Part shown: piece by piece, positions 14,636-21,555 of the stretch
Layout of the letters: the number at the start of each line of letters is the position of its first letter
Numbering within the stretch: the stretch's first letter is position 1
IMG/VR virus record: IMGVR_UViG_3300010150_000220
Location: 1-21,555 of that record
Origin: a virus
Length of the DNA: 21,555 bases
Strand: one strand, 5' to 3'
Translations under genes and position numbers: made by a program
Notes under the pieces: model-generated
Seen by the model: the letters and a program-made list of their open reading frames with translations, nothing else
Databases searched by the model: none
What the model was told of the DNA's origin: nothing

Positions 14636-16567
14636 TTATTTTACAAACAAACCTGTCAAGAAAAACTGGGTTGTACGTAGGTAGTAATTTATTGCTGGCT
14701 TCACGCCTTTCTTGAGTCCTCTACCGTAAGACACAAAATCTTTAAACTCTTGGTAATGCTTTGCTGCCTTACCTTTTTCTATCGCTTTATTACCTGCATG
14801 ACGGTAGCCACGTCTGAATGCTTCACCATACCACTTACCGTGATACGTGCGCTCACACCAGAGTTCAGCTTTAGCTTTATCTAGCAGACTAAACCCACCT
14901 GTTGAGATACCGTGTGTAGCTATTACACAGCTATCCTCATCTTTATCTCCTGGGTCAGAACCTGCAGGTGAATCATCTGTTACTACTCTAGCAGGAGCAC
15001 CTAAACCTTGATTAACAGCAGTTCCTGTTGCTATGGCTGTTGCTACACTACCACCATACTTATCTGCTTGATCCATATCTGCATTAGACAAACCAAGAGC
15101 AGCGCCTTCCTCACGAGACATATTACCTTGAGCATACCTGTCCTGTTTATTACGAAGCCTATTGATAGCTACGTAATGACTTGCAACCCCATCATTTCCA
15201 CTGTCCACGGCATTATCAAAAGCAGCCTGTTCTTTTGTAGTTAATGTATTTGTTGTAGCACCTGCTGATGCTGACGCTTTAGTGGGATCATACTTACCTT
15301 TGGGAGCCTCAACACCAATCTTACCCGATTCTAAAGTAGGTGGTCTTCCTCTAGGTCTTACCCCACCTGCTGCGTAATAATCTTCTACATCCCCTACAAA
15401 AACACCTTTGTCTGTTACTGTACCTTTAATTTTACTCATGTCTAGTATGCTAGTGGCAGACATTTGCTTATTAGGATCGTGCAGTGTATAATTCAGCCCT
15501 CTGTCACTAAAAGCTTTTTCTGTTGGCATACCGTATATATCTAATTCATCCCCTGCTTTTAAGGATGTATAATCGCCTTCTTCGTAATCAAACGTTTTAT
15601 AAGGATTAGCTACTAGAGGATCATAACCTTCTTTACCAAGCATAGATCCTAAAATATAACGTGTATCATTTTTTACAGGATCTGTGTCTTCTAATGTAGA
15701 TACATGGTTAAATATATCTTCCGCACGTTTTAACTTCTGTTTTTTCATCAGGCTTTCTATAGCGCTATCCGCACCGAAAACTTTGCCTAATAAACCAAAC
15801 GGCCCACTTAAAAGACTAGTTACAAGTTGTTCGCCTTCATCTAAGTCTAGAGCGCTTTTACCAGATTTTATATTTGAGTTAAGCTGAGCGTAGTAACTAG
15901 CATACTCATCATCAGACCAACTCTCTACGTTTTTATTTCTCCAATCAGTCGAAGACTTTTTAATCTCATCTGTTAAGCCCTCATTAGCATCTGTAGAATC
16001 TGTTGCTGCTGCAATTGTTTGTTCTTCTACAGGCGTTTCACCCTTCTCACGAAAGCCTTCAGGTATCCTACTTAAAGGTCTACCATTAAAGTGAAAGATA
16101 GTTATCTGCTGATTTGTAGCATCGTTTACAAATACTTTACTTTGATATCCTGTGAAAGCAGATCCAGTTCCACCGTACTGACCATAACCGCCACCTACAG
16201 GTTCAGGAACTACTGAGCCGCCTTCATCATAACCTTTGACAACACCACCATAAGCAAAGCCTTCTGGTGCTACTTCTTCCGTTTGATCATCTTCAATATC
16301 AAGTTCATCATCTCTGAAAGGTAACTCTTCACCTTCCTTAATACGTTTAAAACCTTCTGATGCAGCTTCTTGTAACTCATTAAAAAAATCCTCTCCAAAG
16401 TATCTCACTGTCTGTGCATTGATTACGTACTCTCCTGCACTCACTCTTATATCTATATCATCACGAACTTCTTCAGGTTTAGATCCTATAGGAGCAGTGT
16501 TTCCACTTACAGGATCTTTCTGCTCATTCATAATGAGGTCCATCTCTAATTGGTTTTGATCAAGCAT
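14636..16567 (-). CDS. Large structural-like protein with Cys/His C-terminal domain
   Basis: 643 aa. The start overlaps the preceding gene by eight bases (ATGCTTGA) with GGAAG before it. Residues about 33-80 (RVSAGEYVINAQTVRYFGED then FFNELQEAASEGF) are a pattern common in marine-phage virion proteins, followed by an acidic stretch and a Gly-rich linker (AYGGVVKGYDEGGSVVPEPV). The middle (170-530) is polar, low in Cys, and partly disordered-looking. The last 97 residues are different: C547 in CVIATHG, W-C pair in AELWCERTYHGKWYGEAFRR, then HYQEFKDFVSYGRG and a hydrophobic end. The C-IATHG, FR-GYR and FKDFV-GRG pattern looks like the CFI-box type C-terminal domain. It probably is a head or internal virion protein; its place between portal and scaffold is unusual compared with P22. 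Function unknown. Confidence 0.65.
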   Translation of the reverse strand: MLDQNQLEMDLIMNEQKDPVSGNTAPIGSKPEEVRDDIDIRVSAGEYVINAQTVRYFGEDFFNELQEAASEGFKRIKEGEELPFRDDELDIEDDQTEEVAPEGFAYGGVVKGYDEGGSVVPEPVGGGYGQYGGTGSAFTGYQSKVFVNDATNQQITIFHFNGRPLSRIPEGFREKGETPVEEQTIAAATDSTDANEGLTDEIKKSSTDWRNKNVESWSDDEYASYYAQLNSNIKSGKSALDLDEGEQLVTSLLSGPFGLLGKVFGADSAIESLMKKQKLKRAEDIFNHVSTLEDTDPVKNDTRYILGSMLGKEGYDPLVANPYKTFDYEEGDYTSLKAGDELDIYGMPTEKAFSDRGLNYTLHDPNKQMSATSILDMSKIKGTVTDKGVFVGDVEDYYAAGGVRPRGRPPTLESGKIGVEAPKGKYDPTKASASAGATTNTLTTKEQAAFDNAVDSGNDGVASHYVAINRLRNKQDRYAQGNMSREEGAALGLSNADMDQADKYGGSVATAIATGTAVNQGLGAPARVVTDDSPAGSDPGDKDEDSCVIATHGISTGGFSLLDKAKAELWCERTYHGKWYGEAFRRGYRHAGNKAIEKGKAAKHYQEFKDFVSYGRGLKKGVKPAINYYLRTTQFFLTGLFVK

Positions 16568-16748
16568 TTACTTCTTCCCGTAAATAAGTTAGCCTTCGTA
16601 GTGCAGCAATTTCACCTTGAGCACGGTAGACACCTTCTATAGCTGTTTCTTGCTCTAGCTTACGTTGTGCTACATCAATCTTTGTATTAAGTACCTCTAA
16701 GAAACTATCCCACAGAGGCTTATCGTTTACTAGTTTCTTTATTGTCAT
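16560..16748 (-). CDS. Small helical protein coupled to the portal gene
   Basis: 62 aa, starting MTIKKLVNDKPLWDSFLEVL and continuing with a charged helix that contains AQRKLEQETAIEGVYRAQGE and ALRRLTYLREEV. It overlaps the portal stop by ATGA and the next gene by eight bases, so it is translated in the same coupled chain. Trp near the N-terminus and heptad-like Leu/Ala spacing suggest a small coiled coil. Proteins of this size and pattern (W-F-L---I---RR-LEQ-----EVYRAQG) are common between portal and head genes in marine phages; no function is known to me. Confidence 0.65.
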   Translation of the reverse strand: MTIKKLVNDKPLWDSFLEVLNTKIDVAQRKLEQETAIEGVYRAQGEIAALRRLTYLREEVNA

Positions 16749-18883
16749 GTACCAGTAAATCCTTGCTCACCCGGTGTAGGCGCAGTACCTGTACCAATAT
16801 TACCACCCCCAGCGCCTGTGGTGTCAGCTACGCCAACCCCTGCTTGTTCTGGTGCTGCTCCGGGTGTAGGTGGTACGGGTGGACCTTGCTCTGCACCTGC
16901 AGGGGGTTCAGGAGGTGTAGTAAACTTTTTAAGTATCTCTGCCTGTATAGCAGCGTCACCTAAGGAGTTTGTCACCTTATCAGGATCTAGGTCCATGCTC
17001 TTAGCTATCTCACGAATAATGTAGTCAGACTTTACAAACGGCATAAGCGCTGGGTTTGAAGCTACACCCATGAACTGCATCAAGCGCTGACTGCGTACTT
17101 CGTTAGCCATCAAGCTCTCTGTACCTGAAGCCTTAACTTCCAGATCACCTTTTATTTCCTTATCAAAGTCAAACTGCATATTAAACGCAAAGAACGCCTT
17201 ACCAATAGGACCAATAAGATAGTCATCTACGTTCTTGACAACATTTCGTATAGAGCCGTTAGCTGCAGACATAAGCATACTAATCCCAGAAGCAGTCCTT
17301 CCCACTCCTGAAACACCTGTCTGCCCGTGTGCAAACGATGGGAAACCTGTACTCTCATCAGCCAATACTCTCGCTTTATCAAACAGTTGCATGTTTTCAT
17401 TAGCTACGTTAGGAAACTTAGTTCCAAAAATGCCTTGTCCTGGTGCACCCCCCTGACGCCTAAATATTTTTCCAGGGTACACAGATAAGTCCTGCCCAGG
17501 CACCAAATTAGTTTCGTCTACTTCGATTATAAGATTACCAGAAAGTGCAGCATTATCTATCGCCATACGCATGAACCCATTCATAAGGGTTTGTGTGTCA
17601 TCCATATTCTCCGCAATACCTACCCCAAAGAATGAGTAGGGGTTTAATTCGTATGGTACAGCGTAGTAAGGAATACGTGTAGGCTTGAACGGATTGAGTA
17701 CAAGACGCAGTACCTGACCATTACAGATCCATACATTTACGTTTACTTGCTCTGCATTTTTAAGTTCACGAGGAATGCGTACACCGTTCTGTTCAAGAAT
17801 GTCTGTGTCTACATAACCCCAAAATTCTAGGACTTCATAACGTTCAGGATAGCCACCTTCTTGTGCGCCATCCTCCATGTCGTGTTCCCAATACTTTTTG
17901 TCATACGACTCGCCCATGCTTATTGCTTCATCAATAGATTCTTTTCTAAAGAAAGGACGTGACTTTAAACCACGCATTTGAGAACGTGTCATACGGTGAC
18001 GTTCTACTACATACTCTGCCTCATCCATGTTGTAAGCATCTGGGTCTGGATAAAAATTCCACACTGATACATGGCTAGTAGAGGGTACTGTCTTAACCGT
18101 AGGATCGTAATTACCTTCTTCATTCCAGTTAGGATACTCCTTGTCAATAGCAAACGGGCCTTTCATTATACCCGTTCCAAAGAGAGCCATCTCAAAAGAA
18201 GTATGGCGAAGCTGTTTATTAGCTCCGCTTTCTTCTAACTGGTCATGTATTTTCTTTTCCATCTTCTTAGCTGCAACCATAGCAGGATGGAAAGTAACAG
18301 TATCTTGAGTGGTACCTGGACCTTCTATGACCTTATCACCTACAGCCTCAAGCTTCTTCTGCAGTGATCCCATACGTTTCATACGGTCATACATTGTTTC
18401 GCCTGGCTTCAGTTTTTCATCAGGATCAAACAGAAACTTTACTTTAGGCTCTTCTTCAAATGCACCACGTAAAGGGTCCATAGCTTGTTCAGCTTGTGGG
18501 TTTACATTAATGTGCATAGACTCAGCTACACCCTCAGGTAATGTTGTAGGGTTTACTGTTAGAGGAAAACGTGAACTACCAAAGAGTACATCTACTATTT
18601 GACCGTAAGCTGCCAACGTTTTAGTCTTAGTAACTTTAACAAAAATACGAGACTTTTCAGTTTCTGTAAATTGTACATCGCTTCCATACAAACCTCTGTA
18701 GTTTCTATAAGAGCGCAGCCATCTATTCTCATCTGAATATCGTGCGTCCTCTGCACGTTTAAATCTAGACTGTACGTAAGACACTACACTAGATGCATCT
18801 AAGTCATCACCGTCTTGAATAACAGACACTTCATCTGTCTCAAACAGTTCGCCTTGTTCGTTTACATTATCTTCTTCTGCCAT
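16745..18883 (-). CDS. Portal protein
   Basis: 712 aa, close to the P22 portal (725) and longer than T7 portal (about 536). Early region SYVQSRFKRAEDARYSDENR then WLRSYRNYRGLYGSDVQF (about 35-75) is characteristic of podovirus portals. Further portal-like motifs are AAYGQIVDVLFGSSRFPLTV, HVSVWNFYPDPDAYNMDEAE, YVVERHRMTRSQMRGLK and the core segment NPYSFFGVGIAENMDDTQTL followed by MNGFMRMAIDNAALS. A GVGRTASGISMLMSAANGSI stretch is the tunnel-side helix region. The last 60 residues are Pro/Gly rich and probably disordered (ending GEQGFTGT). It forms the twelve-part ring through which terminase packs DNA. It begins four bases after the terminase stop, with only a weak ribosome binding site, and ends in an ATGA overlap. 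Confidence 0.85.
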   Translation of the reverse strand: MAEEDNVNEQGELFETDEVSVIQDGDDLDASSVVSYVQSRFKRAEDARYSDENRWLRSYRNYRGLYGSDVQFTETEKSRIFVKVTKTKTLAAYGQIVDVLFGSSRFPLTVNPTTLPEGVAESMHINVNPQAEQAMDPLRGAFEEEPKVKFLFDPDEKLKPGETMYDRMKRMGSLQKKLEAVGDKVIEGPGTTQDTVTFHPAMVAAKKMEKKIHDQLEESGANKQLRHTSFEMALFGTGIMKGPFAIDKEYPNWNEEGNYDPTVKTVPSTSHVSVWNFYPDPDAYNMDEAEYVVERHRMTRSQMRGLKSRPFFRKESIDEAISMGESYDKKYWEHDMEDGAQEGGYPERYEVLEFWGYVDTDILEQNGVRIPRELKNAEQVNVNVWICNGQVLRLVLNPFKPTRIPYYAVPYELNPYSFFGVGIAENMDDTQTLMNGFMRMAIDNAALSGNLIIEVDETNLVPGQDLSVYPGKIFRRQGGAPGQGIFGTKFPNVANENMQLFDKARVLADESTGFPSFAHGQTGVSGVGRTASGISMLMSAANGSIRNVVKNVDDYLIGPIGKAFFAFNMQFDFDKEIKGDLEVKASGTESLMANEVRSQRLMQFMGVASNPALMPFVKSDYIIREIAKSMDLDPDKVTNSLGDAAIQAEILKKFTTPPEPPAGAEQGPPVPPTPGAAPEQAGVGVADTTGAGGGNIGTGTAPTPGEQGFTGT

Positions 18884-18887
18884 TTAA

Positions 18888-20474
18888 CTAGTATCCAAAT
18901 GTTGAATCTGCAGCTTGAAAACCTGCATTGTGTGATACAGGATTATAATCCCATAGAGAACTTCTAGGTCTTGTCATTATACCGTCTCTGATAGCATCGT
19001 ATAAGTGATCTTCAGCATTAGTATCTACATCTTCTGGGTTTCTTTTGTCTAAAGGTATGCTTGGTAGTTGAGCTATAGAATGAGTGCAAGTCGAAAAGAA
19101 CACCAACCTTGGCTCATCAGTGTACTCATCCACTTGCAAGCGGCGGTGAAGCTCGTTCTTACCTGCAACCCTTGAGCCTCGTGAACGGTCTGAAGGCCTC
19201 CACCTACATCCCTTTTGATTCATCTGCTCAGCCAAGGAAGGGCCAGTGTCACCTCTTTTGTGCCACAGGGAGCTATCCAACACGCCGTACCTTATACTAC
19301 CATCTTCAGCTTCCGCTTCAAGAATCATGTCAGCTAGATCAGTAGCTGTAACTTTAGAACAATATAACTCTCTGTAGACAACAAGCTGCTCAGAGGGTGA
19401 TACAGCAAACCAGACAACGCCTGTGAAACTTCCGTAGCCGTAGTCGCAAGCTCTAAACTTAGTCCACCCTGAGGGAATTTTAAAAGGGTCCACGACATGT
19501 ATGGATCTGTTCCATTCAGGAAATGCTGCACCTTCGTTGACATCCCAATTACCTTCTAGTAGTTGCTTTCTTTGATGCTCTGGTAGTGACAGAAGCATAG
19601 CTTCATAGTCACCACTATCAGCTAGGTACGGATTATCAAAGAGGCTGGCAGGTATAAACCTTCTTTTGAACAGGGGTTGTCCAGCTTTACTATGTCCTGC
19701 AGGGAAGCGTAATACCTCACCAGTCTCTATGTTCGTTGCCCAAAAAGATGTATTAACAGGTGATGGGTCAATGAACATTTTTTTAACCCAAGCATGTCCT
19801 ACTCCACCTGGGTTAGTTGTAGCTCGCATATACAAACCTAAGTCTTTGTTTGCACTACGTAATCGGGATCTCATGTAATCCCACGCAAAGGGTGACTGCC
19901 ACTGCGTCAACTCGTCAAACGCTACATAGTTAAACGCCTGTCCTTGATAGCGCATAACGTCTGTGTCTCTGTCCAAGTACGACATCCAAAGTGTGCCGCC
20001 TCTTGGTGTAGTCCACTGGCTTTTACGCTCAGACCACTTTATTCCCGGTATAGCCTTAGGGTACAACTCTTGGCTTTTCTGTATAAGCTCTCTGAGTTCC
20101 TCTGTCGTGTGACGTACAAGAAGCCCACTAAAGTCAGGACTGTTCATATTACGTAAAGGGTCAGCTAGTGTAGCGTAACTCTTACCCCCACCCGCTGCTC
20201 CACCATATAGTACCTCACGTTCACCTGAAGCTAAGTACTCTGTCTGTGGCCCAGCGTTAGGCTTAAAGACAATGTTCTGCGATTCCTCTACATCATACTC
20301 AGGTGGTTTGACCTGCGCTGGGCTGGGTGTCGCTACTATCGGTTCCGTCTTCTTCGTAGACGAAATAGCCTGTGTAGTTTTTTTCGAGCGCTTCGATTTG
20401 TTGTAACGCTTTTTCGAGCCGCTTGGTGTAGTAGCGCTTAATTGCAGCAAGACGCTTTCTTTTTCTTTCGACAT
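18888..20474 (-). CDS. terL: Terminase large subunit (packaging ATPase and nuclease)
   Basis: 528 aa. The ATPase half has a Walker A of GGAAGGGKS (91-99), a Walker B of FNYVAFDE (181-188), and a coupling motif TTNPGG (219-224). The nuclease half has acidic residues in RACDYG (D344), VLDSS (D400) and EDHLYDA (D489, D493), which are the expected RNase H-like metal ligands. The first 57 residues are basic and low complexity, and overlap the end of the upstream gene by 176 bases in another frame. The next Met in frame (M110) is past the Walker A, so the start cannot be moved out of the overlap. An AGAGAG site lies before ATG 20474. It ends with TAG, the only such gene stop I find here, with TAA seven codons on. 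Confidence 0.92.
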   Translation of the reverse strand: MSKEKESVLLQLSATTPSGSKKRYNKSKRSKKTTQAISSTKKTEPIVATPSPAQVKPPEYDVEESQNIVFKPNAGPQTEYLASGEREVLYGGAAGGGKSYATLADPLRNMNSPDFSGLLVRHTTEELRELIQKSQELYPKAIPGIKWSERKSQWTTPRGGTLWMSYLDRDTDVMRYQGQAFNYVAFDELTQWQSPFAWDYMRSRLRSANKDLGLYMRATTNPGGVGHAWVKKMFIDPSPVNTSFWATNIETGEVLRFPAGHSKAGQPLFKRRFIPASLFDNPYLADSGDYEAMLLSLPEHQRKQLLEGNWDVNEGAAFPEWNRSIHVVDPFKIPSGWTKFRACDYGYGSFTGVVWFAVSPSEQLVVYRELYCSKVTATDLADMILEAEAEDGSIRYGVLDSSLWHKRGDTGPSLAEQMNQKGCRWRPSDRSRGSRVAGKNELHRRLQVDEYTDEPRLVFFSTCTHSIAQLPSIPLDKRNPEDVDTNAEDHLYDAIRDGIMTRPRSSLWDYNPVSHNAGFQAADSTFGY

Positions 20475-20769
20475 CTACTCTCTTCTTCAGACCATCGTGA
20501 GTTATACTTTTACCTGATTGAGTAGTCAACCATGCTGATACCTGCCTGAAAGAGTACTGCTTTAAGTGCTTCTTAGCTAACTCTAACAGTTCTAACTCTT
20601 TAGGTATAGGGTTCAGCCATTCCTCATCTTCAGGATCAACCTCATAGCCGAAAGGTATATAGTTGCTAGTACGTGGTATGCGTTGCCAAAGCTTTACCTT
20701 AAAAGGTACTTTGGGTAACATCCAGTACTCACTCTGTAGTGGGCGCTCTTTACGTAGCCTCAGAAGCAT
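20299..20769 (-). CDS. Helix-turn-helix protein upstream of terminase, possible small-terminase component
   Basis: 156 aa from ATG 20769; the open frame also reaches a GTG at 20802, and another ATG is at 20721. None has a clear ribosome binding site; I use 20769 because it overlaps the preceding gene by only 20 bases. The well-formed part starts PFKVKLWQRIPRTSNYIPFG. A helical section (LELLELAKKHLKQYSFRQVS then AWLTTQSGKSITHDGLKKRV) looks like a resolvase- or sigma-type helix-turn-helix, followed by a basic coiled coil (VERKRKRLAAIKRYYTKRLE) and an acidic tail. Position before terL and DNA-binding look suggest a packaging-related role or a regulator. It overlaps the terminase start by 176 bases. 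Confidence 0.65.
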   Translation of the reverse strand: MLLRLRKERPLQSEYWMLPKVPFKVKLWQRIPRTSNYIPFGYEVDPEDEEWLNPIPKELELLELAKKHLKQYSFRQVSAWLTTQSGKSITHDGLKKRVDVERKRKRLAAIKRYYTKRLEKALQQIEALEKNYTGYFVYEEDGTDSSDTQPSAGQTT

Positions 20770-21127
20770 CTGTGTTCTTAGGGGGAAGTATAAACAAACC
20801 ACCGCTTGACTCTACTGTCACCCTCTCAGTTTTTACAATACCTGCACGGTCTAGGATCTGTCCTGCAGCTACCATACGCTCCTTAACACCTAACTGGGTA
20901 GGATCGTCCAAAGCACTCGCATATGCCACTGCAGCCTTAGGCCCAACCCGTGACATGTATGTTTTAGTTGCATCAAAGATTTCATCTTTCAAAGCCTCTA
21001 CAATAGATGCGGTAGATGATTCAGGGTTATACCCTGCAAGTTTCTTAGCTAGTACAACGTCACCACCAGCCTCTTCAAAGAGAACTTCTAAGAACTTACT
21101 TTGTTTTTCTGTAAGGTTTCGTTTCAT
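20750..21127 (-). CDS. Terminase small subunit-like protein
   Basis: 125 aa, starting MKRNLTEKQSKFLEVLFEEA. The first 30 residues match the opening helix of small terminases (LT-KQ-KFLE-LF-EA-GD---A-KLAGY), where a helix-turn-helix usually binds the packaging site. A VKERMVAAGQILDRAGIVKT then ERVTVESSGGLFILPPK end (about 85-118) is the usual late part of this group. It lies two genes upstream of terL. AGGAAAG precedes the ATG and the start overlaps the previous gene by ATGA. The match is by motif; the next gene is a second candidate for the DNA-recognition role. Confidence 0.7.
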   Translation of the reverse strand: MKRNLTEKQSKFLEVLFEEAGGDVVLAKKLAGYNPESSTASIVEALKDEIFDATKTYMSRVGPKAAVAYASALDDPTQLGVKERMVAAGQILDRAGIVKTERVTVESSGGLFILPPKNTDASEAT

Positions 21128-21372
21128 TTTACTTTCCTATAGGCTTTGGTTTTAGCTGCAATCTTCTTAGGCTGAGCCACATGCTGCTTACCTGCCTTAG
21201 TGCCTTTTCGTTTAGCTCTGGTTGTAGCGGCGTACTCAGAATCGCTAAGAGACTTAATAGCCTTAGCAGGTAGATAACGCTCACCAGTTTTAGCACTAGG
21301 CTTACCACTCTTAGTACGCCACTTCTGTTTAGTCCAAGACTTTAAACTCTTTTGAGATTTAGCAAGGGCCAT
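21124..21372 (-). CDS. Small basic protein (packaging-module accessory)
   Basis: 82 aa with about a third Lys and Arg. It starts MALAKSQKSLKSWTKQKWRT and has TGERYLPAKAIKSLSDSEYA in the middle, then a Lys-rich tail (KAGKQHVAQPKKIAAKTKAY). Proteins with KSQKSLKKWTKQKWRTKSGK and ERYLP-KAIK-L---EYAATTRAK are common in marine phages near the terminase and nucleic-acid genes; I am not sure of the DUF number. The ATG overlaps the stop of the preceding gene (TAATG) and the end overlaps the next gene (ATGA), so it is tightly coupled. High charge suggests nucleic-acid binding. Function unknown. Confidence 0.75.
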   Translation of the reverse strand: MALAKSQKSLKSWTKQKWRTKSGKPSAKTGERYLPAKAIKSLSDSEYAATTRAKRKGTKAGKQHVAQPKKIAAKTKAYRKVK

Positions 21373-21554
21373 TACTTATAGCCCCCGCCTTTTGCTTTAT
21401 ACTGCTTTGCAACCATCTGTGCTTTCCTGGCACTCCATTGTCCGGGCTTTCCACCTTTCCCACCAGCTTTAACGGAAGCAACGAGGCGCTTCCGCATACT
21501 AGGCTTAGTATAATTACCCGCTGCATTAACCGTAGACTTTTTGCCTGACTTCGC
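21372..21554 (-). CDS. C-terminal end of a second small basic protein
   Basis: The frame enters from the right edge (first codon 21554-21552) and ends in TAA at 21374-21372, giving 60 visible residues. They begin AKSGKKSTVNAAGNYTKPSM and end with GQWSARKAQMVAKQYKAKGGGYK in part. The pattern NAAGNYTKP-MRKRL, K-GGKPGQWSARKAQ-LAK-YKAKGGGYK is a widespread small marine-phage protein, which I recall as DUF5872-like. It is very basic and Gly-rich and probably binds nucleic acid. It is short in whole form (about 65 to 70 residues), so only a few residues are missing. Function unknown. Confidence 0.75.
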   Translation of the reverse strand, partial: AKSGKKSTVNAAGNYTKPSMRKRLVASVKAGGKGGKPGQWSARKAQMVAKQYKAKGGGYK

Positions 21555-21555
21555 C

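Noticed and set aside
20739-21155. Plus-strand frame of 138 aa opposite the small terminase candidate
   Set aside because: It covers a well-supported minus-strand gene chain with overlapping stops and starts; no plus-strand signals.
1-21555. TAG reassigned to an amino acid throughout the phage
   Set aside because: terL ends naturally at TAG with a normal C-terminus, and no other gene has an internal TAG, so wholesale recoding is not supported; local suppression remains possible.
1-21555. tRNA genes, CRISPR array, integrase or att site, reverse-transcriptase-based diversity element
   Set aside because: No cloverleaf, spaced repeats, recombinase motifs or reverse-transcriptase motifs were seen on either strand; the fibre repeats are coding and do not have array spacing.

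Overview
The window is part of a dsDNA tailed-phage genome. Every convincing gene lies on the minus strand, so the biological order runs from the right end to the left. The plan is a podovirus-type packaging, head and short-tail module in the P22 style: small-terminase candidates, large terminase, a long portal (712 aa), scaffold, HK97-fold-type major capsid protein, then proteins placed like the P22 gp4 and gp10 tail-neck proteins, followed by a run of fibre genes. The fibre vocabulary (ELNLLDG-type repeats, a cupredoxin-like insert, a duplicated domain of the type labelled DUF7483) and the small basic proteins beside the terminase are typical of uncultured marine phages. The closest overall fit I can suggest is a podovirus of the HMO-2011 type infecting a marine alphaproteobacterium. 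That host and lineage assignment is inference from gene content. AT-rich DNA and good Shine-Dalgarno sites (AAGGA/AAGGAG) agree with a bacterial virus.

Layout from right to left: 21554-20299 holds two small basic proteins (the first cut by the window edge) and two candidate packaging or DNA-binding proteins. 20474-16745 holds large terminase and portal. 16748-13709 holds a 62-aa protein, a 643-aa probable structural protein with a Cys/His-rich C-terminal domain, and the scaffold. 13708-13446 is the only sizeable gap: a near-consensus sigma70 promoter, a structured leader and a perfect ribosome binding site in front of the capsid gene. 13445-11825 holds the capsid and a probable decoration protein, closed by a rho-independent terminator at 11787-11812. 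11766-9264 holds the two tail-neck proteins. 9260-1032 is about 8 kb of fibre and adhesin genes plus a fibre-assembly chaperone. 952-218 holds a holin-like protein and a C-terminally membrane-anchored protein. 215-1 is the start of a further, probably structural, gene.

The main anomaly is in the fibre region. Two adjacent reading frames at 2166-3569 are one fibre gene interrupted by an in-frame TAG where the neighbouring repeat copies read CAG. The upstream part carries a cupredoxin-like insert with His, Cys, His and Met placed like type 1 copper ligands, and the downstream part carries the beta-rich tip. The other main point is that capsid plus decoration protein form their own transcription unit inside an otherwise tightly packed late operon. 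I see no tRNA, CRISPR, insertion sequence, integrase or plus-strand gene that I can support. Apart from the capsid leader, gaps are all under 80 bases.
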